From: JBAYJS01 sp041664985
Lineage (GTDB): Bacteria; Patescibacteriota; Patescibacteriia; Buchananbacterales; UBA6539
DNA length: 16,360 nucleotides
NCBI GenBank assembly: GCA_041664985.1
Contig: JBAYJS010000023.1
Location: 1 to 16,360 of the forward strand
Direction of reading: 5' to 3'
The notes below the pieces were generated by a model. That model did not search any database, had not been told where the DNA came from, and saw only the letters and a list, made by a program, of their open reading frames with translations. A program made the translations under genes and the position numbers. Shown here piece by piece: positions 1 to 7,949 of the stretch (the first letter of the stretch is position 1; the number at the start of each line of letters is the position of its first letter).

Positions 1-1618
1 CTAAAAATTTATTTTCCCAATTAACGCCGCTTGGCAGTTTAGTGGTAACAACCACATCGGTTACTTCATGTAAACTATTGGCCAGCGACCAATAAATTCT
101 AAAGGTGGTTTTTTGGCCAACCAATGGCGGCAATGGTCCATTGCCAACGGCAATATTGTCATCATCAAAATAACGACCTTCAACTTTTAAATCAATATCG
201 GTATTAATATTGCTTTGAATTTCATTGCTTTCCACCTTTAATTCCGGCACGGCCAAATCCCCGACTTTTTCCAAAGTAGCAATAATTTTACTTTTAACCG
301 TTAAATCAGACGTTTTAATATTTACTTGATCGGCGGTTTTTACTTTGACTGAAAAATCAATCGTACCTTCTGCCAGCGGCCGGACAATATCCAGCTCAGA
401 AATTTGTTCTTTGGTCCAGGTGATGGTATTGCCTGAAACTTTACCACCATGTTTATCGTCAAGCGTCGCCCAATCCAAAACTGTTGAGTCAAGAGTTGCG
501 CTGATAACAATATTAGATAAATCTTTTTGACCTAAATTTTTATAGTTGATTGAGTAAGTTAAGGTTTGATCAAAATTAATCGGTTGGTTTTGATTGGAGC
601 CGTTTAAAATCAGATTAACGCTTAAATTAGAGCTGGTAATTTCAGTGGTAATGGTTTTTTCTTGCTGAACCGAAATTTCGTCAGAGTCTTTATTAACAAA
701 ACCGATTTGGGCGGTAAAATTGGCGCTGGTTGCCTGGTCAGAAACTACATAACCGCCGGTAATTTCAATGGTGCCTTCTTGCTGTTTGGCTAAATTGTCA
801 ATCAGCCATTCGTTATTTAAATTCCTCGCCGCTCCTTGACGCATAGTGGCAGCGGGTAAGGCTTCTTGAAAAACAAAATTAGTCGGATAAATTACCGCCA
901 CTTTTACTTTCTCCAAATCCTTATCGGAATTATTTTTGTAAGTAATTTTGTAGGTTGCCTTTTTTTCCGGTAAAACTTGAGTTGGGCCTTCAACATTAAT
1001 TTCCAGAATTGAAGAAGTAATTTGACTGCTAAACGAAGTGGTTTCTTTGAAACTGGAGCTGAAATTTAAAGGTTGAAACGAAGCGGTGGCATTGATGGCT
1101 TTAATCGAGCCAACTTCACCAATCATTTTGCCTTTAATTTCGATTTTGCCCGAGGCGTCTTTTTCCAATGTACCTAACTGCCAAACGGTATTAAATTCGT
1201 TGTTGGGCGCGGGCTCGGCGGAAATAAATTCAAAACCGTCCGGATAACGAAAGATGATCTCAACATTATTTAGAAGGGTTTTTTCGATATTTTTATATTC
1301 CAAAACATAGATTACTTCGTTACCCGAAGCAATACTTTGCTGGCCGGTAATGGTTAATTTGATGCTTTTGGAGGTAAAGGTTTTGTTTGGATTAAAAACC
1401 ATAAAACCCAGCCAAGCAATGGCGGCTAAAAGCGCGGCTAACGCGACAAAAGTGATAAAATAAATTCTAAATCGGCCGCGATGATTCACCTCCAAATGGG
1501 AAATGTCGGACAAACTGCCGTCGCGGTTTTTGTAGATATTCATCAAACCTTTTTGAATTGCCATATCTTCATCGTAGCGGGCGGATTTTTTTAATTGTCT
1601 GAGCCTTTCTTTTTGCAT
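1..1618 (-). CDS. Single-pass membrane protein with tandem DUF11/Ig-like ectodomain repeats (3' partial)
   Basis: The reading frame is open from the ATG at 1618 to the left edge without a stop, so about 539 residues are visible and the C-terminus is missing. Residues 1-50 are charged and basic, ending in NHRGRFR. A hydrophobic segment spans about 51-75, and the rest is predicted outside the cell (N-in orientation by the positive-inside rule). The ectodomain repeats a pattern of about 110 residues: a strand like YVLEYKN, KITYKNNS, SINYKN or FRIYWS, then a V-x-V/I strand, a YP-x-G/N-F motif, and a closing W-x-(L/I)-x-x-L strand. I see copies near 85-190, 210-310, 325-430 and from 440 on. This matches the DUF11/conserved-repeat (TIGR01451-like) beta-sandwich fold of bacterial surface proteins. 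It starts 13 bases after the DUF4012 gene and is probably cotranscribed. No catalytic motif is visible; a structural or adhesive surface role is inference. Confidence 0.8.
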   Translation of the reverse strand, partial: MQKERLRQLKKSARYDEDMAIQKGLMNIYKNRDGSLSDISHLEVNHRGRFRIYFITFVALAALLAAIAWLGFMVFNPNKTFTSKSIKLTITGQQSIASGNEVIYVLEYKNIEKTLLNNVEIIFRYPDGFEFISAEPAPNNEFNTVWQLGTLEKDASGKIEIKGKMIGEVGSIKAINATASFQPLNFSSSFKETTSFSSQITSSILEINVEGPTQVLPEKKATYKITYKNNSDKDLEKVKVAVIYPTNFVFQEALPAATMRQGAARNLNNEWLIDNLAKQQEGTIEITGGYVVSDQATSANFTAQIGFVNKDSDEISVQQEKTITTEITSSNLSVNLILNGSNQNQPINFDQTLTYSINYKNLGQKDLSNIVISATLDSTVLDWATLDDKHGGKVSGNTITWTKEQISELDIVRPLAEGTIDFSVKVKTADQVNIKTSDLTVKSKIIATLEKVGDLAVPELKVESNEIQSNINTDIDLKVEGRYFDDDNIAVGNGPLPPLVGQKTTFRIYWSLANSLHEVTDVVVTTKLPSGVNWENKFL

Positions 1619-1631
1619 AGTTATTTAAAAT

Positions 1632-4226
1632 TTATTTATTGACTAAAACCGCGCCATAAAATTTATCGGTTAATAAATTGGCGGTAAAACTGATGCCGGT
1701 GTTATCGCTGGGCAAATCGGCCGGAAATTTAGCCAGCGGTTTTAATTTGTCATTAAGTTTTAAATTGCTTTTCAATTCATTATCAATGGTGCCAGCCTGT
1801 TTTTGCACTAAAAGACTGTAATAGTAGGTTTCCTGACCGCCCAACGAAACGCTGAATGGCAAACGGTATTTAATAATCGATTCGGAGACTTCCCCCGGTT
1901 TAAGCTGCAGCCAGTTACCAAAAACTGTTTTACTGCTCTCTTTATAAATATCGGTGTCGGATTTTTCATCTTTGCTTTTATCGGTTTCAACGCTCAACAA
2001 ATCAATATCGGCTTGGTATTCCGGCTTTGGCTTGTCAAAATATTTTTCCTCCGGTTTTTTAAAACCCTCGGCGCTAATAAGCGTGCTGCCCAACGGCACA
2101 TAAAAACGAACGTAGCTGTTGTTTTGCACGCCGGTAAAGACATTTTCGCCCGGTTTGCCGGTATGGCGTCGAATTAATTTTACCGTATCAATAATGGTAC
2201 CGTCAGATTGAATTTCAGCCTGATGCTGAATTGATTCTTTGATAACCGCATCAGTTTTGCCACCGGCCAAATTGGTTTGAATTACCGATAAATAATCGCC
2301 GTCAGTTTGACGAATCTGGCCGCTCCAGCCAAAATCGGTAATCACGTTTTCTATTGATTCATCATTGAAATAAATCATTAAATGACGCTGATTTAAACTG
2401 TCCTTTAACAAATTAAGAGTTTTGAAAAGTTGGTCTTTGTCAGCCGAAAATATCCGTTGCAATAATTTTGGCGCCATGTCGGCTAAAAATTGCTTGGGTC
2501 GGTTTTCTTTTTTGTCATATTCCAGTTCAACGATTTTTTGAGTTTCCAAAACAAAATTTTGGCTGGTAATGGTGCGGCCGTATTCGGGCATGGGAATCGG
2601 TCCATAAATATCCAGCAGTCTTTCCATCATCTCAGCGGTAAGCATAATCACGCCGTCAACGCTTGGGCCGCCGGCATTTTGGTAAAACCATTCAACTTTT
2701 TTAGCCGTGGTTGGATAATCCGGCCACCAGTTTGAATCCTGAAATTCCCAGCGGGTATTGAGCAATTGTAAAGGTTTTGGTGATAAAACTTTTGGCACTA
2801 AAGAACCTTGCATGTCGTAAGTGCCACCGCCCGGAATTTCAATTTTTTTAATTTGACCTTGATCGATATCAACCAAAGCAAAGCTGCCCATAAAACCACC
2901 GGTTGCCCGCAACTCGTTATTGTTTAAAAATACCACCAAATAGCGCTGCCATTGATTTTGGCCTAAAACTTTAAGTAATGATTTATTCAGTAAATGGATA
3001 TCACTCAAACCCTTGCTGATTTCGGGCAGATAGCCTAAAACTTTAGCAAAAGTTTCGCGGTGCTCAGCCGGCAAATCGTTAGGCTGAATTTTTTCAATTT
3101 TAGTTTTTGCCTCGTTAAATTTTGTTATTGCTAGTTTTAAATTAGCATCTAAACTAATCAGTGATTGAAAGTAACCTTTGATATCATTTTTATTGTTAAT
3201 AAAATTTTGACCACTATCGGCTAAAATTTCGCCGGTTTCGGCAATAATTTTACCGGCTTCCAGCATAGTGACACCGGTGCTGACGGTTTTATTCAGTCCG
3301 GGGATGATTTTTAAAATTTCGCTTGTCAAAGCGTTAAGCTGGCCGATTTCATTTTCAGCGGATAAAAAATTAAGACGCGCTAAACCAAATTGGCTGTTGG
3401 CGCCATTTAAATCCATATTAACGGCCGCTTGCTGGCCGGATTTAAGATTTTCAATCGCCTCATTGGTGGCAATTAAAATTCGGTCTTTGGTATTGCTTAA
3501 ATCTTGATAATAAGTGAAAGCCTGCAAGGGCGAGACCAAAATGATTGACACTATAACAAAGGTGGCAAGTTTTTGTGCCCAATCGGCCGGTAAATAGAAA
3601 TTATTAAATATTTTTTTACGACTGGGCTTGGCAAAGACATCTTCCACTTCTTCCTCGATTTCTCTAACCGTCTGAGAAATTGAAACCGGATTGTAAACCG
3701 GCGTTGGATTGGCAAAATTCAAAGGCTTGCGATACAACATTCTTGGTTGGGGTTTTTTAAATGGCTGGGTAATCAATTGAAACAGGCTGGTTAGACCAAG
3801 CCAATCAAAAAGGTTGAATTTTTCTTTTTTGGTTGCCGAAAAATCAATCCCTAAGGTTTTTAATCTTTTGGGAAAATCTTTAGGTGGCTTAACCGCCGAT
3901 GATTGATTAAATTTTGGTCGACTGACAATCGCTGATTTAGCAGTTGGCTGGTTTTGGTCCGAGTTATTGTAGGGGTTTTTTAGATTAATTAAATGAGGCG
4001 ACTGATTGTATTGATTAATTTTTACCAATAAATCGGTTTTTGGTTCTTCTTTTTTTATTTCAACCAAAGGCTTTAGTGCCGGCTTAGCTAAAATTATCGG
4101 TTCAATTTCTTTTTTAACCGATTTCGCTGAAATTTTCTTAATGGCTGGTTTTTTAACCGCACTTTTAACCGTTTTTTTAACGGCTTTTTTTGGGGTTTTT
4201 GTTTTTAATTTTGTTTTTTCTATCAT
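1632..4226 (-). CDS. DUF4012 family membrane-anchored surface protein
   Basis: A protein of 864 residues from the ATG at 4226. The frame is open further upstream to a TTG at 4268, but an extended -10 promoter (TATAAT, 4262-4257) lies inside that extension, so the ATG is preferred. Residues 1-215 are cytoplasmic and low complexity. The first 40 or so are lysine/alanine/threonine rich with repeated AVKK and KKP units. One transmembrane helix lies at about 216-239, followed by a helical, probably coiled-coil stretch to about 400. The DUF4012 core includes NNELRATGGFMGS near 436-448 and DSNWWPDYPTTA near 497-508, both hallmarks of the family. Biochemical function of DUF4012 is unknown to me. The family is common in Patescibacteria and Actinobacteria, and here it closes a glycosyltransferase block, which suggests cell-surface glycan handling (inference). 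No clear Shine-Dalgarno site precedes the ATG. Confidence 0.9.
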   Translation of the reverse strand: MIEKTKLKTKTPKKAVKKTVKSAVKKPAIKKISAKSVKKEIEPIILAKPALKPLVEIKKEEPKTDLLVKINQYNQSPHLINLKNPYNNSDQNQPTAKSAIVSRPKFNQSSAVKPPKDFPKRLKTLGIDFSATKKEKFNLFDWLGLTSLFQLITQPFKKPQPRMLYRKPLNFANPTPVYNPVSISQTVREIEEEVEDVFAKPSRKKIFNNFYLPADWAQKLATFVIVSIILVSPLQAFTYYQDLSNTKDRILIATNEAIENLKSGQQAAVNMDLNGANSQFGLARLNFLSAENEIGQLNALTSEILKIIPGLNKTVSTGVTMLEAGKIIAETGEILADSGQNFINNKNDIKGYFQSLISLDANLKLAITKFNEAKTKIEKIQPNDLPAEHRETFAKVLGYLPEISKGLSDIHLLNKSLLKVLGQNQWQRYLVVFLNNNELRATGGFMGSFALVDIDQGQIKKIEIPGGGTYDMQGSLVPKVLSPKPLQLLNTRWEFQDSNWWPDYPTTAKKVEWFYQNAGGPSVDGVIMLTAEMMERLLDIYGPIPMPEYGRTITSQNFVLETQKIVELEYDKKENRPKQFLADMAPKLLQRIFSADKDQLFKTLNLLKDSLNQRHLMIYFNDESIENVITDFGWSGQIRQTDGDYLSVIQTNLAGGKTDAVIKESIQHQAEIQSDGTIIDTVKLIRRHTGKPGENVFTGVQNNSYVRFYVPLGSTLISAEGFKKPEEKYFDKPKPEYQADIDLLSVETDKSKDEKSDTDIYKESSKTVFGNWLQLKPGEVSESIIKYRLPFSVSLGGQETYYYSLLVQKQAGTIDNELKSNLKLNDKLKPLAKFPADLPSDNTGISFTANLLTDKFYGAVLVNK

Positions 4227-4256
4227 GGGTGTTGATTTAGTAAAAGATACGGCTAT

Positions 4257-4285
4257 ATTATACCACAAAGTGTCACGATTGGTAA
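4257..4285 (-). promoter_or_regulatory. Extended -10 promoter for the DUF4012 gene
   Basis: On the minus strand a perfect TATAAT (4262-4257) is preceded by TGG, giving an extended -10 (TGnTATAAT). A weak -35, TTACCA (4285-4280, 4 of 6 matches to TTGACA), sits 17 bases upstream, inside the end of the neighbouring glycosyltransferase gene. Transcription would start near 4250, leaving a leader of about 24 bases before the ATG at 4226. This suggests that DUF4012 and the following repeat protein can be expressed separately from the glycosyltransferases. Confidence 0.65.
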
Positions 4286-5388
4286 ATATTTAAAGTTTGG
4301 CTGGCACAGTTTGTCCAATTATACTTTTTTACCTGTTCTAATCCCCTGGTTTTTAAGTCTTGATACAAATTTTTGTCAGTTAAAATTTGATTAAAAACTT
4401 TAGCCATAGCTAAATGATCTTTTGGATTAAAATAAATGGCGGCATCTTGTAAAATTTCTGGCAAACTGGTGGTATTGGATCCGGCAACCGGCGTGCCTAA
4501 AGCCATTGCCTCCAAAGCCACCAAACCAAAACCTTCACAAAAAGACGGTAGTACAAACAGTTTGGCCGCTTGGTAAAAAGCAATTAATTCATTTTCAGCA
4601 ATAAATCCGGGTAAAATAATGTCACTTCTGTGCTTTGAATTTTTTATCGCTTGCGAAATTTCCGGATAGCGAAAATCTTGTTTACCGCCCAAAACCAACT
4701 GACAATCAAGTTGGTAATGGTTTTTTAATTCATCAAAGGCAAAAATTAATCCCGGTAAATTTTTGTGATCGCGCCAAACGCCGACATAAAAAATAAAAGG
4801 CTTGGTAATTTTGTATTTGGTTTTTAGATCTAAAATTTCTTTCTCGGATTTTGGCACCATAAATTCCGGACTAACACCCAGATAAGTGGTAATAATTTTA
4901 TCTTTGTTAACCGAAAAATTGTCAATTAGATTTTTTTTGGTGTGTTCGGAAATGGCAATAATTTTATCGGCGCGTTTCAGAGTGGTTTTAAAAATAAAAT
5001 CATAGCCCCATTTTCTAATTAACCTTTTTTTGGCCAAAGGTCCGGGGAAGAATTTCGGCGTGATGTCATGAATGGTAACAATGAATTTTTTGGGATAAAA
5101 AATTGAAGCGTTAAAATGCGGGAAATGAACCAAATCGGCTTTTTGGCGCAATAAAATCCAGGGCAATTTAATTTGCTCACTTAAGCTGTACCAAGGTATG
5201 TCAACTTTAATTTTTTTTATCCTCAGGTTGGGAACAATAAATTCGGAATAGGCAGGTTCTTTCATTAGTAAAACATATTCATTTTTTTGATCAATTAAAA
5301 AAAGTTGATCAGTTAAATTTTTAATGTAAGCGCCAATGCCGGTGGTTGATTGGGCACCGTACATTCTGGCATCAATGACAATTTTCAT
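4273..5388 (-). CDS. GT4 family glycosyltransferase
   Basis: A complete 371-residue GT-B fold enzyme of CAZy family GT4, expected to move a sugar from a nucleotide-sugar donor onto a lipid-linked or glycan acceptor at the inner face of the membrane. The N-terminal acceptor domain starts MKIVIDAR and has the glycine-rich loop GIGAYIKNL (17-25). The C-terminal donor domain has YVGVWRDHKN (201-210) and the EX7E motif: EGFGLVALE with glutamates at 285 and 293, followed by MALGTPV. There is no signal peptide. It ends in TGA and follows the GT4 gene ending at 5392 by only 3 bases, so the two are almost certainly cotranscribed. Sugar specificity cannot be read from the sequence. Confidence 0.93.
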   Translation of the reverse strand: MKIVIDARMYGAQSTTGIGAYIKNLTDQLFLIDQKNEYVLLMKEPAYSEFIVPNLRIKKIKVDIPWYSLSEQIKLPWILLRQKADLVHFPHFNASIFYPKKFIVTIHDITPKFFPGPLAKKRLIRKWGYDFIFKTTLKRADKIIAISEHTKKNLIDNFSVNKDKIITTYLGVSPEFMVPKSEKEILDLKTKYKITKPFIFYVGVWRDHKNLPGLIFAFDELKNHYQLDCQLVLGGKQDFRYPEISQAIKNSKHRSDIILPGFIAENELIAFYQAAKLFVLPSFCEGFGLVALEAMALGTPVAGSNTTSLPEILQDAAIYFNPKDHLAMAKVFNQILTDKNLYQDLKTRGLEQVKKYNWTNCASQTLNIYQS

Positions 5389-5391
5389 GGA

Positions 5392-6507
5392 TTATTTTAA
5401 ACAATCTAAAATTTGTTGGCTGGTTTTTGGCCAATTAAACTGTTGGCTTCTTTTTATCCCCTTAGCTTTTAAAAAGTCTTGTAGCTTTTGATCAGCTAAA
5501 AGTTTGGTCATAATTTGGGCCAATTCGTTGTAGTTATTTGGGTCAACCAATAGCCCGGCTTGATCGACCGCTTCAACCAATGATGAATTAAAACTGGTAA
5601 TTACCGGCGTTCCCGAAGCCATGGCTTCCAACGGTGGCAGACCAAAACCTTCATAAATTGACGGATAAACAAACATTTTTGCTCCGGCATATAAAGCTGG
5701 CTTATCAGCAGCGTCAACGTAGCCTAAAAATTTGATTTGGTCTTTAAATTTAGATTTTTGCCATAGTCGATACATGGTTTTATATTTCCAAGCTTGAGTG
5801 CCGGCAATTACCAATTCCAGCGACGGGTTAGCCATTTTTTCAAAAGCCAAAATCAAAGTCTGAACATTTTTTCTTGGCTCCAAATTACCTAAATAAAAAA
5901 TATAATCTTGATTTAAACTAAATTTATTTTTTATTTTGGCAATTTTTTGTTCGCCGGTAGGTTGAAAAAATATTTCACTAATTCCCGGATAAATCACTTT
6001 TATTTTTGCTGGATTTATGCCATAAATTTTTACAATATCATTTTTGGTATTTTCGGAAATGGCAATAATTTGATCGGCTTGTTCACACATTTTTTTGGGA
6101 CCAATCAGTTTGTGCCAAAGTCTGGTTTTTAAGGTAAAAAATTCCGGATAAAGTTCAAAGGATAAATCATGGATGATTAAAACTTTTTTACAATCTTTTG
6201 AAAGATTCAAAAATAAAAAATTAGGAATCAAAAACACGTCAACGCCGCCAATCATTTTATCGACTTTGGCGATTTTTAAAAATCTTAAGGCTAAATTAAA
6301 AATTTTATTCGGATAGTGAAAACCGCAAAACTTAACATTTGGGTAATTAAATTCCGGTAACTTTGAAACTTTATTTGAATTGTAAAACAAAAAATATTGA
6401 TTTTTCTGATCAATTTTTAGTAAGTGATTAATTAAATTGTAGGCATATTCGCTGATTCCCGAGTAGCGAGCTTCCATTAAACAGCGAATATCAACGCCAA
6501 TTTTCAT
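5392..6507 (-). CDS. GT4 family glycosyltransferase
   Basis: A 371-residue GT4 enzyme when started at the ATG at 6507. A TTG three codons upstream (6516) is also in frame, but the ATG gives the usual MKIGVDIR beginning. The N-terminal domain has GISEYAYNL (17-25). The donor domain has YLGNLEPRKN (205-214) and the EX7E motif EGFGLPPLE with glutamates at 286 and 294, then MASGTPV. It resembles the downstream GT4 (4273-5388) throughout, including a shared LIDQKN/KIDQKN segment near residues 31-36, so the pair look like paralogues from an old duplication. It is the first gene after the inverted insert at 6510-6832, so it depends either on readthrough of that insert or on a weak local promoter (a TATTAT at 6538-6533 on this strand overlaps the opposite promoter). 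Substrate unknown. Confidence 0.93.
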   Translation of the reverse strand: MKIGVDIRCLMEARYSGISEYAYNLINHLLKIDQKNQYFLFYNSNKVSKLPEFNYPNVKFCGFHYPNKIFNLALRFLKIAKVDKMIGGVDVFLIPNFLFLNLSKDCKKVLIIHDLSFELYPEFFTLKTRLWHKLIGPKKMCEQADQIIAISENTKNDIVKIYGINPAKIKVIYPGISEIFFQPTGEQKIAKIKNKFSLNQDYIFYLGNLEPRKNVQTLILAFEKMANPSLELVIAGTQAWKYKTMYRLWQKSKFKDQIKFLGYVDAADKPALYAGAKMFVYPSIYEGFGLPPLEAMASGTPVITSFNSSLVEAVDQAGLLVDPNNYNELAQIMTKLLADQKLQDFLKAKGIKRSQQFNWPKTSQQILDCLK

Positions 6508-6509
6508 AG

Positions 6510-6537
6510 TTGACAATTTCTATTAAAAAGCTATAAT
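6510..6537 (+). promoter_or_regulatory. Consensus sigma70-type promoter of the 71-residue membrane protein gene
   Basis: TTGACA (6510-6515) and TATAAT (6532-6537) are both perfect consensus hexamers on the plus strand, separated by 16 bases. The expected start is near 6544, giving a leader of about 56 bases before the ATG at 6600. It is the best promoter in the window, and its -35 begins two bases beyond the start codon of the divergent glycosyltransferase at 6507. Confidence 0.85.
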
Positions 6538-6583
6538 ATGCTTGGTTTGGAGTATCTGGAGCTCCTTAACTCTAACTCGCCGC

Positions 6584-6589
6584 GGAGGG
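6584..6589 (+). promoter_or_regulatory. Strong Shine-Dalgarno site for the 71-residue protein
   Basis: GGAGGG lies 10-11 bases upstream of the ATG at 6600. It stands out because most other genes in this window have no recognisable ribosome binding site (recJ has a modest AAGGA). It fixes the start choice for this small gene. Confidence 0.75.
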
Positions 6590-6599
6590 CAGAAATACC

Positions 6600-6815
6600 A
6601 TGTTTAACTGGCGAAGTAAGCTGTTTGGCTTTCTGGCAATTGTTGGTCTGATCGGCTATGTTGTGATAATGTTTCTTCCGGCCGAGATAAAAAGTACCCC
6701 CTGGCCAACCATCGCCCTATTGGTCGATTACCCATTTACCGGGCTCTCGTTCTTTGCATGGCTTTCGTACCGAAAAGCCATGCCCTCAGCTAGTAAAACC
6801 GATGACACTTCGTGA
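6600..6815 (+). CDS. Small two-helix membrane protein of unknown function
   Basis: 71 residues, family not recognised. Residues 8-27 (FGFLAIVGLIGYVVIMFLPA) and about 38-57 are hydrophobic, giving two probable transmembrane helices. These are separated by a short loop with EIKSTPWP and followed by a polar, Ser/Thr/Asp-rich tail. It is treated as a real gene because it has all parts of an independent unit: a consensus promoter, GGAGGG before the ATG, and a hairpin-plus-T terminator overlapping its TGA stop. It lies opposite to the surrounding glycosyltransferases. By hand count it has 103 G+C in 216 bases (about 48 percent) against roughly a third in flanking samples. Codons such as CTG, ACC, GCC and CGA are prominent, which may mean transfer or a different expression class. 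Because it sits inside a surface-glycan block it could have a membrane or envelope role, but this is only positional inference. Confidence 0.75.
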   Translation: MFNWRSKLFGFLAIVGLIGYVVIMFLPAEIKSTPWPTIALLVDYPFTGLSFFAWLSYRKAMPSASKTDDTS

Positions 6816-6832
6816 GCATCGGTCTTTTTTTT
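6798..6832 (+). terminator. Rho-independent terminator of the small membrane protein gene
   Basis: ACCGATG (6798-6804) pairs perfectly with CATCGGT (6817-6823). An inner AC/GT pairing closes a small TTC loop, and the hairpin is followed by C and eight T residues (6825-6832). The hairpin contains the TGA stop at 6813-6815, and the T-run overlaps the TAA stop of the convergent glycosyltransferase. On the minus strand the hairpin is followed only by TTTTAC, so termination there would be weaker. Confidence 0.85.
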
Positions 6833-7949
6833 AAAAGCCACACTTAATTTGGGAACTTTTGATTTTTTCCAATTCGGTTTCGACCAAATTTTTCATTTCC
6901 GTTTCAAATCTTTGGATGCCAAACTGCTCAGCATAAGCTTTAATTTCTAAAGGATTGTAATCTTCGGGTTTAAAGCGAACAATAGTGTCAGCTAAAGCTT
7001 CCCAAGTTTGTTCATCAAAAAATTTGCCGGTTTTTTTCTCCACTACCGTTTCACAAGCGCCACCCGCAGCAAAAGCAATCACCGGCCGGCCGGCGGCCAT
7101 TGATTCAACGGCTGTGATGCCAAAATCCTCAATTTGCGGGTGAACAAAGGCGGTTGCTTGAGAGTAAAGTTTGGCTAATTGTTCTTGGCTGACTTTGCCG
7201 ACAAATTCAATATTTGGTTTAGCTAGTTGTCTTAATTTAGTTTCTTCCGGTCCGGTGCCAAAAATTTTTAAAGGAATCCCAAGCCGATTAAAAGCCGAAA
7301 TGGCAATATCAAATCTTTTATAAGCTACTAGCCTGCCACCGGTCAAAAAGTAGCGCTCAATTTTTGGAGCGATTTGAAATTCATCGGTTGTCACCGGTGG
7401 ATGAATAATAAGACTGTCGCGGCGGTAATATTTTTTAATTCGATCTGAAACATTTTTTGAATTGGCAATAAAAGTGTCAACTCGTTGGGCGGCCAATTGA
7501 TCCCAGCCGCGTAATTTTGTTAAAACCATCGGAATCATTTTTTTAACAATTCGATTATACTTAATTTCTTCAACATAACGATGAGTATCCGACCATAAAT
7601 AGCGCGTCGGCGTATGGCAATAACAAAGATGCAAAGTATTGGATCTGGTAATAATCCCTTTGGCCATAGCTGAGCAGCTAGAAATTACCACATCATAATC
7701 CATCAAATCATGGCTTTCGGTAGCGGTTGGCATTAAAGGCAAAAACCATTGATAGTGCTTTAAGGCGCCCGGCCATTGCTGTAAAAATGAAGTTTTAACT
7801 TCCTTATTGCCAAAAAGCGGTCCGAGCTTTTCGGTATCATAAAGCAAAGTGTAAATTGGCGCTTGGGGCCAAATTTCACCCAAAACTTGCAACACTCTTT
7901 CAGCGCCGCCTTCTTGGATAAGATGATCGTGAACTAAAGCGATTTTCAT
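6831..7949 (-). CDS. WbaZ-like GT4 mannosyltransferase-type glycosyltransferase
   Basis: 372 residues, complete GT4 enzyme. The beginning MKIALVHDHLIQEGGAERVL (1-20), HTPTRYLW at 112-119 and FLTGGRLVAYKRFD at 201-214 are typical of the WbaZ-like subgroup, many of which are annotated as O-antigen or capsule mannosyltransferases. The EX7E motif is EDFGITAVE with glutamates at 274 and 282, followed by MAAGRPV. The start overlaps the stop of the upstream sugar-phosphate transferase by 4 bases (ATGA, 7946-7949), implying translational coupling, so this enzyme probably adds the second sugar onto the lipid-linked primer (inference). The mannose assignment is only subgroup similarity. Confidence 0.93.
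   Translation of the reverse strand: MKIALVHDHLIQEGGAERVLQVLGEIWPQAPIYTLLYDTEKLGPLFGNKEVKTSFLQQWPGALKHYQWFLPLMPTATESHDLMDYDVVISSCSAMAKGIITRSNTLHLCYCHTPTRYLWSDTHRYVEEIKYNRIVKKMIPMVLTKLRGWDQLAAQRVDTFIANSKNVSDRIKKYYRRDSLIIHPPVTTDEFQIAPKIERYFLTGGRLVAYKRFDIAISAFNRLGIPLKIFGTGPEETKLRQLAKPNIEFVGKVSQEQLAKLYSQATAFVHPQIEDFGITAVESMAAGRPVIAFAAGGACETVVEKKTGKFFDEQTWEALADTIVRFKPEDYNPLEIKAYAEQFGIQRFETEMKNLVETELEKIKSSQIKCGF

Noticed and set aside
2490..2735. An 81-codon plus-strand open frame
   Set aside because: It is fully antisense to the conserved core of DUF4012 and has no ribosome site or recognisable motif.
3960..4226. AT-rich lysine codon runs considered as a DNA repeat or CRISPR-like array
   Set aside because: No unit of fixed length or spacing; the repetition is at the protein level (AVKK/KKP) in low-complexity coding DNA.
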